Positions 54,189-61,633 of a DNA stretch of 64,000 bases are shown piece by piece. The stretch spans positions 186,001 to 250,000 of the forward strand of contig DHPF01000007.1 in the NCBI GenBank assembly GCA_002407855.1, read 5' to 3'. A model generated the notes under the pieces. It was given only the letters and a program-made list of their open reading frames with translations, did not search any database and had not been told where the DNA came from. The position numbers and the translations under genes were made by a program. The stretch comes from Bacteroidales bacterium UBA5371 (GTDB lineage: Bacteria > Bacteroidota > Bacteroidia > Bacteroidales > P3). Each line of letters opens with the position of its first letter. Positions within the stretch are counted from its first letter, which is position 1.

Positions 54189-55307
54189 TCCCATATCAGA
54201 TTTCAATTTTTGAATCCGAGCATAAGAGTTATTTATGGATTTCTCCTTTACTTTACCTTGCTTTACTAACCGAAAGATAGTATCAATTGCTTTATAGCCT
54301 ATTTCTTTATCGTATTTCTCTCCATTATTAGAAAAAATAAACATATCCACTCCTGCATTTATGGCTTTTTCTAAGCAGGTCGTAAGGTCGTATTCTTTGG
54401 CTATTGCCCCCATTGCCATATCATCCGAAATTATAATCCCATCATAATTCATTTGTACTCTCAATTTATTGGTAAGGGTATTATATGACATTGTTGCAGG
54501 ATAATTCTCATCAAAATTAGAGTTAAAGACATGCGAGCTCATAACCATATCAACCATGCCTTCTTCAATTAAGACTTTGAATGGAATTAATTCTTCTTCG
54601 GAATAGGTATTGGTAACATCTGCTATACCTTTATGAGTGTCGGAAGCAGAAGAGCCATGCCCTGGAAAATGTTTAATAGAGGTTAGAATACCTTTCTTTC
54701 TGTGTTCTTCTATAACTATTTTAGCATTATCTATAACTACTTGTGGTTTGTCGGAAAAACTCCTTTCCAATTTGCCTATTATAGGGCAATCTGGGTTAAT
54801 GTTTAAATCTACTGATGGAGTAAAATTTAGATTAATTCCTAAGGATTTAAGAGTAGTAGCTGTTCTTGAAGCCCATTCTCTGCTAATTGATTTCTTATTA
54901 TTATCGCCCAAATATTGCTGTGAAACACTTGGAGCAAAACCATATTGTTCTTTTAACCTGCTTACCTTTCCTCCTTCCTGGTCAATGGATATAAAAAGAC
55001 TATTATTCCCTGCCTTTTGCAATTCTGTGCATAGCTTACGTAGTTGGTCGGGATTTTCTATATTGCGTTTGGCTTTCTTAGATGGAACATCATAATCAAA
55101 GAGAATTACTCCACCTATCTTTTCTTTTGTTATAAGGTTGTAGATAGGACTTTTTGTGGTTAGTTCTGCTTCTCTAAATCCTATAATTAACATTTGTGCT
55201 ATCTTCTTTCTAAGCTCTAAATCTTCCTTTGAATAGTCTTGTGCTTTTATTTGATGGCCTGAAAGAAAGATAAGCAAAGATACTATTACTAAACTAATTC
55301 GCTTCAT
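54180..55307 (-). CDS. Secreted glycoside hydrolase family 3 beta-N-acetylhexosaminidase
   Basis: GH3 enzymes of the NagZ type release N-acetylglucosamine from muropeptides. The protein has a signal peptide ending at KAQ (residue 22), the KHFPGHG motif at 212-218 (catalytic His area) and the nucleophile Asp295 in SDDMAMGAI. It is 375 residues, so it has only the GH3 N-terminal domain, as NagZ does. Being secreted, it would act in the periplasm. It is divergent from a sugar MFS transporter that could import the product. Confidence 0.87.
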   Translation of the reverse strand: MKRISLVIVSLLIFLSGHQIKAQDYSKEDLELRKKIAQMLIIGFREAELTTKSPIYNLITKEKIGGVILFDYDVPSKKAKRNIENPDQLRKLCTELQKAGNNSLFISIDQEGGKVSRLKEQYGFAPSVSQQYLGDNNKKSISREWASRTATTLKSLGINLNFTPSVDLNINPDCPIIGKLERSFSDKPQVVIDNAKIVIEEHRKKGILTSIKHFPGHGSSASDTHKGIADVTNTYSEEELIPFKVLIEEGMVDMVMSSHVFNSNFDENYPATMSYNTLTNKLRVQMNYDGIIISDDMAMGAIAKEYDLTTCLEKAINAGVDMFIFSNNGEKYDKEIGYKAIDTIFRLVKQGKVKEKSINNSYARIQKLKSDMGLR

Positions 55308-55363
55308 TGCTTTATTGAGGTTTTTTGTTTTAATTTCCTTATTTTAAGTATGCAATTTGAGAG

Positions 55364-55371
55364 CAAAAGTA
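55364..55371 (-). promoter_or_regulatory. -7 promoter element for the GH3 gene
   Basis: The minus strand reads TACTTTTG (consensus TAnnTTTG), 57 bases upstream of the GH3 ATG and 31 bases from the divergent element of the transporter. Confidence 0.45.
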
Positions 55372-55402
55372 AGAAAATTATTATTGTCAGAATTGTTTTT
55401 CT

Positions 55403-55410
55403 TATCTTTG
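55403..55410 (+). promoter_or_regulatory. -7 promoter element for the sugar transporter
   Basis: TATCTTTG matches TAnnTTTG, with a TTG at 55384-55386 near the -33 position. It lies 25 bases before the chosen ATG at 55435. Confidence 0.55.
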
Positions 55411-55434
55411 TGGCTTGAAAAAACTTCATTAATT

Positions 55435-56685
55435 ATGAAAGAAAGAAAAAACAATCTAATTTTTAGCTTATCTATTATTGGTATTCTATACTTTATTTTT
55501 GGTTTTATTACTTGGCTAAATAGTGTTTTAATCCCATTTCTAAGAGAAGCTTGTGAGCTAACAGATTCTCAGGCTTATTTAGTTACATTTGCTTTCTATA
55601 TTTCCTATTTTGTTATGGCCATTCCTTCTTCGTGGGTTTTGAAAAAAACAGGCTTTGCCAAAGGTATGGCATTAGGCTTAATTGTTATGGCTATTGGTTC
55701 TTTGGTTTTTATTCCTGCGGCAAATCAAAGGAGTTATCCTATTTTCTTAGTGGGGTTATTTCTTCAAGGAACAGGATTAGCTCTTTTGCAAACGGCAGTT
55801 AATCCTTACGTAACTATTTTAGGACCTATTGAATCGGCAGCAAAAAGAATGAGCATTATGGGTCTATTCAATAAGATTGCTGGAATGATTGGTATATTTT
55901 GGCTTTCAAAGGTTCTTTTCGCAGATATGAATGCCATCAGCCAACACATACAAACTCTTTCTGGAGATGCAAGACTAATGGAACTTAATTTACTTACTCA
56001 AAGAATTATTCCTCCTTATATTTGGATTTCTATTGGATTAGTTTTGCTTGCAGTTATGGTTCTTTTAGCTAAATTGCCTGAGGTAGAGAACAAAGAAGAT
56101 AATGATAATACTAAATCGGAAAGAAATATTTTTAGTTTTACTTATCTTTGGCTTGGAGTTTTAGCTTTATTCCTTTATGTAGGAGTTGAAGTTATTGCCA
56201 TAGATACTTTAGGGCTTTATGCAGAAAGTCAAGGGATTTCAAAAAATATTGCTCCAATGTTGGGAACTTTTAGTTTGATTGCTTTAACCTGTGGTTATAT
56301 ATTGGGGATTATTCTTGTTCCTAAATATATTTCTCAAAGCAAAGCACTAACAATTTGTGCTGCCTTAGGATTGGGTTTTGCTACTTTGGCAATTACAACT
56401 TACGGAGTGGTGTCAATAGTGTTTATTGTGCTTCTAAGCTTTGCCCATGCACTAATGTGGCCAGGCATTTGGCCTCTTGCAATAGATAAACTCGGAAAAC
56501 ATACTGCTTTTGCTTCGGCTCTTTTAATTATGGCAATTGCAGGAGGAGCTGTTATGCCTTTAATTTATGGAGGATGGGCAACAGCAATTGACAATAGGCA
56601 AATTCCTTATTTAATTCTTATACCTTCTTATTTGTATATTGCTTATTATTCAATTAAAGGACATAAGATAGGTAAGAAAATTTAA
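55435..56685 (+). CDS. Sugar MFS transporter of the FucP/GluP family
   Basis: This protein of 416 residues has 12 predicted membrane helices. The family marks are the N-terminal FGFITWLNSVLIPFLREACELT block (core LNSVLIPFL), an LLQTAVNPYVTILGP stretch and HALMWPGIWPLAIDKLGKHT near the C-terminal third. These are proton symporters for fucose, glucose, galactose or N-acetylglucosamine. The GH3 neighbour hints at an amino sugar. A longer frame from 55357 would start upstream of the promoter, so the ATG at 55435 is used. Confidence 0.88.
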   Translation: MKERKNNLIFSLSIIGILYFIFGFITWLNSVLIPFLREACELTDSQAYLVTFAFYISYFVMAIPSSWVLKKTGFAKGMALGLIVMAIGSLVFIPAANQRSYPIFLVGLFLQGTGLALLQTAVNPYVTILGPIESAAKRMSIMGLFNKIAGMIGIFWLSKVLFADMNAISQHIQTLSGDARLMELNLLTQRIIPPYIWISIGLVLLAVMVLLAKLPEVENKEDNDNTKSERNIFSFTYLWLGVLALFLYVGVEVIAIDTLGLYAESQGISKNIAPMLGTFSLIALTCGYILGIILVPKYISQSKALTICAALGLGFATLAITTYGVVSIVFIVLLSFAHALMWPGIWPLAIDKLGKHTAFASALLIMAIAGGAVMPLIYGGWATAIDNRQIPYLILIPSYLYIAYYSIKGHKIGKKI

Positions 56686-56707
56686 CAATGAAATACATTA
56701 TTTAATA

Positions 56708-57955
56708 ATGACTAAGGAGAAGAACAATTGTTCATTTTGTGGAAAGAATGAAAAGGAAGTTAATTTTATGGTATTTGGATATGGCACAAATATATGTGAA
56801 AGCTGTATTGACAAAGTATATGAAATGAAGCTTGAAGATAAAAGAATTAAAGACTCTCAGTTTCTTAAACGACTTGAAATAAGTCGCCCAAAGGAGATAA
56901 AAGAATATCTTGACCAATATGTTATAGGACAAAATGAGGCAAAGAAAGTTCTTTCGGTGGCGGTTTATAACCATTATAAGAGATTAAACTACGATTATGA
57001 TAATAAGAGAAATGCTCATTCAGACAATATTGAAATAGATAAGTCTAATATTATCATTGTTGGTGAAACTGGAACAGGGAAAACTCTATTGGCAAGAACC
57101 ATAGCCAAAATGCTAAACGTTCCTTTTGCAATTGCAGATGCAACTGTTTTGACAGAAGCGGGTTATGTTGGAGAAGATGTTGAGACAATCATTACTCGTC
57201 TTTTACAAGTAGCCGACTATAATGTTGATAAAGCAGAAAGAGGCATTGTATTTATTGATGAGATTGATAAGATTGCAAGAAAAAGTGATAATCCTTCCAT
57301 CACAAGAGATGTTAGCGGAGAGGGTGTTCAGCAAGCCCTTCTAAAACTTTTGGAAGGAAGCATTGTTAATGTTCCACCACAAGGAGGAAGAAAACATCCC
57401 GAACAAAAACTAATCCCAGTAAACACAAAAAACATACTATTTATTTCAGCAGGTGCATTTAATAATATAGATAAGATTATTGCAAGACGCCTTAAATCAA
57501 ACGCTATTGGCTATGCCGAAGCAAACAAACGGGAAGAAATTGATAGGAATAATATTTTGCAATACATACAACCACAAGATATAAAAACCTTTGGGCTAAT
57601 TCCCGAATTGGTAGGGCGATTTCCTGTACTAACTCACTTAGACCCTCTGGGAAAAGACGCCTTAAAAAGAATACTGACAGAACCTAAGAATGCAATAGTA
57701 AAGCAATATAAGAAACTCTTTGAAATAGATGATGTAAGACTTAAATTTAATGATGATGCACTTGACTATTTTGTTGAGAAAGCAATTGAATATAAACTTG
57801 GGGCAAGAGGATTAAGAGGTATGATAGAAACTGTTATGACAGATATAATGTATGAAACTCCCGAGACCAACAAAAAAGATATAATCATAACAAAAAAGAT
57901 TGCTTCAGAAGAATTTGAGAAATTTGGAAACAAGTTCAGTAATTCAGAAAAATAG
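56708..57955 (+). CDS. clpX: ATP-dependent Clp protease ATP-binding subunit ClpX
   Basis: ClpX unfolds substrates for ClpP. The N-terminal zinc domain has cysteines 8, 11, 30 and 33. Walker A GETGTGKT lies at 118-125, GYVGEDVE is the pore loop, and FIDEIDKI is Walker B. The 415-residue length is normal. No clpP is in the window. It starts 22 bases after the transporter. Confidence 0.95.
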   Translation: MTKEKNNCSFCGKNEKEVNFMVFGYGTNICESCIDKVYEMKLEDKRIKDSQFLKRLEISRPKEIKEYLDQYVIGQNEAKKVLSVAVYNHYKRLNYDYDNKRNAHSDNIEIDKSNIIIVGETGTGKTLLARTIAKMLNVPFAIADATVLTEAGYVGEDVETIITRLLQVADYNVDKAERGIVFIDEIDKIARKSDNPSITRDVSGEGVQQALLKLLEGSIVNVPPQGGRKHPEQKLIPVNTKNILFISAGAFNNIDKIIARRLKSNAIGYAEANKREEIDRNNILQYIQPQDIKTFGLIPELVGRFPVLTHLDPLGKDALKRILTEPKNAIVKQYKKLFEIDDVRLKFNDDALDYFVEKAIEYKLGARGLRGMIETVMTDIMYETPETNKKDIIITKKIASEEFEKFGNKFSNSEK

Positions 57956-58010
57956 GTTTGGCATAATTATTGTTAAGATGTTCAATGATAAAATTTAAAA
58001 GACATAAACT

Positions 58011-58601
58011 ATGAAAAAACTTGGCTTAATAATATTATTGTTTGCAATGCCTCTAATTGCAAGTGCACAATTTCCTTCTTCCAATAGAATAGTTACTTTT
58101 GCAACAATTCTTAATGGAGATACTATTCCAATGAGTTATATTAAGGAAGTTACCATCGAAGGCTTTATTGCTCCACTTACAGCCGCAGAACAACAAAAAT
58201 ATGCTAAACTTATACGCAACGTAAAGAAGACTTATCCTTATGCCAAGCAAGCAGGGAAATTGCTTGAATCATATAACTTAGCCATGAAAGATATGGACAA
58301 AAAATCACAGAAGAAACTTATGAAGCAAGCCGAAGATGAAATAGAAAGAAGGTTTGGAACAGAGATAAAAAAACTATCCAGAAGCCAAGGTACAGTTTTA
58401 ATAAGACTAATTGATAGAGAAACCGGTAGCGACTCTTATTCTTTGGTTAAAGAACTAAGAGGTAGTTTCAGAGCCTTTTTCTATCAATCCATCGGGAAAC
58501 TCTTTGGTTATAACCTACGTTCAAAATACAATCCACAAGCAAACGAAGAAGATAGGATAATAGAAAAAATCATCTACGGCATAGAAACTAATCGTATCTA
58601 A
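58011..58601 (+). CDS. DUF4294 domain protein, secreted
   Basis: This 196-residue protein has a signal peptide ending at SAQ (residue 20). The mature part opens with a strand region including NGDTIPMSYIKEVTI and continues with a helical segment LIRNVKKTYPYAKQAGKLL and a Lys/Glu-rich middle, as in the DUF4294 family common in Bacteroidota. The function is unknown. It lies in an apparent operon between clpX (55-base gap) and an NlpC/P60 peptidase (3-base gap), suggesting cell-wall work. Confidence 0.82.
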   Translation: MKKLGLIILLFAMPLIASAQFPSSNRIVTFATILNGDTIPMSYIKEVTIEGFIAPLTAAEQQKYAKLIRNVKKTYPYAKQAGKLLESYNLAMKDMDKKSQKKLMKQAEDEIERRFGTEIKKLSRSQGTVLIRLIDRETGSDSYSLVKELRGSFRAFFYQSIGKLFGYNLRSKYNPQANEEDRIIEKIIYGIETNRI

Positions 58602-58604
58602 GAA

Positions 58605-59387
58605 ATGGAATATGGATTTTGTCATCTTGGAATTATTCCTCTAAGAAAAGAAAGTAAAGAACAATCAGAACAAGTTAGCCAACTCTTGTTTGGAGATAGT
58701 TTCATTGTTTTGGATAAAAATGATAATTGGCTTTTGATTGAGAATTTTGATGATAAATATATTGGTTGGGTTGATAAAAAGCAAGTAATAGGACTAAACC
58801 AATCAGAATTTGAAACCTATACCCAAGCCTCTAAACAATTCGTCAGAGAAGCCATTGCCTATGTTTTTCAAACCAATACCATAACCAAAGAGAAGATTAT
58901 CTACCCTATATACTTAGGTTCACAAATAGTTTCTGCAAAATTCCAATTAAATAATATTCTTTTTGAAATATCTCAAAGCTCTTTAACACAAAATATCGTT
59001 ACAAGCTCACTTCATCTTATTACAATAGCCTTAAAATATCTCTCTACTGCATATCTTTGGGGAGGGAAAAGCCTTTTTGGAATAGATTGTTCAGCTCTAA
59101 CACAGATGTGCTACAAACAAATTGGCGTAAACCTACTTAGAGATGCCTCACAGCAAATAACACAAGGCGAACAGGTTAAAGACATAGCCTCAGCCCAAAA
59201 AGCCGACCTTTGTTTCTTTACTAATGACCAAGGAAAGGTTGTTCACGTTGGAATATATATGGGTAATGGAGAAATAATTCATTCTTCGGGGCAGGTAAGA
59301 ATAGATAAGATTGACCAAAAAGGGATATTCCGCCAAGACACTCAAACATATTCACATTCCCTTTACATGATAAAACGTATTTTGTAG
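58605..59387 (+). CDS. NlpC/P60 cell-wall peptidase with SH3 domains
   Basis: This C40 endopeptidase of peptidoglycan has 260 residues. SH3-like domains occupy about 1-130 (for example GDSFIVLDKNDNWLLIE), and the NlpC/P60 domain follows with Cys162 in FGIDCSALTQMC, His214 in VVHVGIYMG and His226 in GEIIHSSGQ. It has no visible signal peptide, as in the cytoplasmic YkfC-like peptide-recycling enzymes. Its TAG stop codon lies within the first unit of repeat array I. Confidence 0.88.
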   Translation: MEYGFCHLGIIPLRKESKEQSEQVSQLLFGDSFIVLDKNDNWLLIENFDDKYIGWVDKKQVIGLNQSEFETYTQASKQFVREAIAYVFQTNTITKEKIIYPIYLGSQIVSAKFQLNNILFEISQSSLTQNIVTSSLHLITIALKYLSTAYLWGGKSLFGIDCSALTQMCYKQIGVNLLRDASQQITQGEQVKDIASAQKADLCFFTNDQGKVVHVGIYMGNGEIIHSSGQVRIDKIDQKGIFRQDTQTYSHSLYMIKRIL

Positions 59388-59476
59388 ATTCTAATTTCTC
59401 TTCTCATTATTTTAATTTACTGAATCTTGATTCTAATCTACTGAATCTTGATTCTAATTTTTTCTTTCTTGATTTT
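59383..59476 (-). repeat. 21-base intergenic repeat array I (3-5 units)
   Basis: TTGATT cores start at 59427, 59448 and 59469, an exact 21-base period. A diverged core in the same register at 59385 contains the stop codon of the NlpC/P60 gene, and 59406 holds a very weak one. On the minus strand a frame of 24 codons is open (KKLESRFSRLESRFSKLK) but lacks an ATG. Confidence 0.85.
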
Positions 59477-59575
59477 ATTTTTCCTCAACTCTTTAAAAAA
59501 AATTGGTGGATTATTTCTTTTACTCTATTTTTAAATTCAAAGCCAAGAAGTAAAAGAAAAGGAATATAGAAAAGA

Positions 59576-61618
59576 TTACTTAATGCTGTTTGGTTTAAAT
59601 CTTCTTTGATTGAATAGCCAATAGAGTTGAAAGCCTATCTCTTGCTTTTTATTGTTATTAATCATATCGTTGCCAGAGTGAATGGTGGTTTTGTTTGTAT
59701 AGAATGTTATGCTGTAACGAGCGGTTAAATAAATATCTCTTGTAAAATTGTATCGTAAAATTATGTAAGAACGAATCCCTTTGTCGTAAAGCTGAGAGGA
59801 GGAATAGGTAAGCGGGAGAGAATATTCATAAATATAAAAAGCATTATCGTAATTATCGGTATTAAATACGGCAAAACGAAGATTTGCACTTAAAGGAAAT
59901 TTTTGAGGATTTAATATAAAGTCAAAAGAAGCAAAGGTTCCATTATTCTTTTCGGAAGGAAAACTAAGTGTTTGAGAGTAGCCAAAGCGTATTTTTAGCA
60001 TTAACCAATCTTTTATAGACAAGCTATGGCGTAATTGTATTTGTTGGAGGGTATTGTCTTCGGGATAGGTTTGGTTATTGGTGTGTCTGTAATTGGAAGG
60101 ACGGTTATTGTTCTTGTAAAGAAGGGTTATTTGATTGGAGGTGTTGGGGTTATAATTTAGTTCACCTTTAAATTTATAGCCGCTTATAGATTGGTTGGCT
60201 CTATATGTTTCATCGGGAAAGTTGAAATAGTCGGCTGCAATAAAGAAATTAAGATATTTGTTTATCAGCATTGAAAAAGCTGTGTATATCCCTCTTTCAT
60301 TAGCATTTCTTGACTGCACTCCAATGGCAGAGGAATAGTAGTTTTGAAATTGATTTTGATAGTTGCGGTAATTAATTGTAAAATTAGTTTTGTAACCTAA
60401 GTTTATGTCCATTCCAACTAATCCTGCATAGCCTTTATTCTTACTCATAGCAATTTCGGAAAAGAGTCTGAATCTTCTAAACAAAGGCACTGAAAAGTTG
60501 GTACTATATATATTATTGTCATTGCCTTCAAAATAGTATTGCATATAGGATTGGTTACGATGAGTTATTGGGTATTTGTATTGATAGCGAAATACGGTTG
60601 TACCTATTTCTATACCTTTTCTTTTCCAATTTATATGTGTTCCATAAAATAACTCTTGATTGCTGTCTTTTTTGCTTAACTCACTTAGGGTTCTGTGCTG
60701 TCCGGTTTCAAGTATGCTTCCGGAGTAGTCAATATTATTATAGGAACCAAAAAGAAAGATAGAGAAATCTTTAAGTTTTATTTTTGTTGCCAAGCCTCTC
60801 ATATAATTATACTCTGTTATGGAGCGATTGGGTTTAATGCCTGTATAATTCTTTTTGCTTTTGGCATCAGAGGAAAAGTATCCAAAGTTGAGGTTTTGAT
60901 TTATTGCTAATCCTTCTCCGAAGCCCAAACGATAATCCCCTATTGTTATTTGTTCAAAAACAGAAATATCTTTTATGGTTGCTTGCATTGAAAGATAGTC
61001 GTATCCATAAGGTTGATTTTTTGTAAAAAATGGTTCTCCTGCATCGTTATCGGCAACAAGAGAAAAGGAAATCCTATCATAGTAATTGAAGTTATATCTG
61101 AGGTTGGTTGAAAAGTTATTCCCAACAAAGCCTTTACCCTCTTCTTCTATTAGGTATCCTTTTGCTTTTTCGAGAACTTGCTTGTATTGAAGTCTTATGT
61201 CATGAATGGATTTGGAAAAGATAGAATCAAATCTTAATGATGCTTTCCATTTTATTGGAGCAATATAAATATATGGTAAGATTTGTTGTAGGGTTTGCTC
61301 AGAAAAGCCATTGATAAGAGGGATTTCATAGATGCTTAAAAGAGGATGAGTTTCTTTGATGTATCGTTTAAGGGAAAGAATTTGAAACTCATCTAAACCA
61401 ATTAGACGAAGGGTATTTTCATCTGCCGAATTAATATTTATAGGATTTAGGCTTAGATAATATAAATCCTCTATTAAAGTTTGCTTTTCTCTTTCCGATA
61501 TTTCGCTTTCTTCAATAGAGGATACTTGTTGGTTAGATTGAATATCTACTTGTGAAAATAGTGTAGTGCAAGAAGAGAATAGTATTATGAATAATAATAT
61601 CTCTTTTCCTGCTCTCAT
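59576..61618 (-). CDS. Helix-hairpin-helix outer-membrane protein
   Basis: This 680-residue protein has a signal peptide ending at LFSQ (residue 23). Residues about 45-115 contain ComEA-like helix-hairpin-helix motifs (NINSADENTLRLIGLDEFQI, IPLINGFSEQTLQQILPYI). The rest is rich in aromatic beta strands typical of a barrel. Proteins of this design are frequent in Bacteroidota and have no settled function; DNA or competence involvement is possible but unproven. It starts 15 bases after the nrdJ stop codon and may be co-transcribed with it. Confidence 0.8.
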   Translation of the reverse strand: MRAGKEILLFIILFSSCTTLFSQVDIQSNQQVSSIEESEISEREKQTLIEDLYYLSLNPININSADENTLRLIGLDEFQILSLKRYIKETHPLLSIYEIPLINGFSEQTLQQILPYIYIAPIKWKASLRFDSIFSKSIHDIRLQYKQVLEKAKGYLIEEEGKGFVGNNFSTNLRYNFNYYDRISFSLVADNDAGEPFFTKNQPYGYDYLSMQATIKDISVFEQITIGDYRLGFGEGLAINQNLNFGYFSSDAKSKKNYTGIKPNRSITEYNYMRGLATKIKLKDFSIFLFGSYNNIDYSGSILETGQHRTLSELSKKDSNQELFYGTHINWKRKGIEIGTTVFRYQYKYPITHRNQSYMQYYFEGNDNNIYSTNFSVPLFRRFRLFSEIAMSKNKGYAGLVGMDINLGYKTNFTINYRNYQNQFQNYYSSAIGVQSRNANERGIYTAFSMLINKYLNFFIAADYFNFPDETYRANQSISGYKFKGELNYNPNTSNQITLLYKNNNRPSNYRHTNNQTYPEDNTLQQIQLRHSLSIKDWLMLKIRFGYSQTLSFPSEKNNGTFASFDFILNPQKFPLSANLRFAVFNTDNYDNAFYIYEYSLPLTYSSSQLYDKGIRSYIILRYNFTRDIYLTARYSITFYTNKTTIHSGNDMINNNKKQEIGFQLYWLFNQRRFKPNSIK

Positions 61619-61633
61619 GTTCTTGGTTATATG

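Noticed and set aside
8990..59480. CRISPR array interpretation of the 21-base repeats
   Set aside because: The conserved core is only 11 bases, the spacers are about 10 bases and similar to each other, and there are no cas genes.
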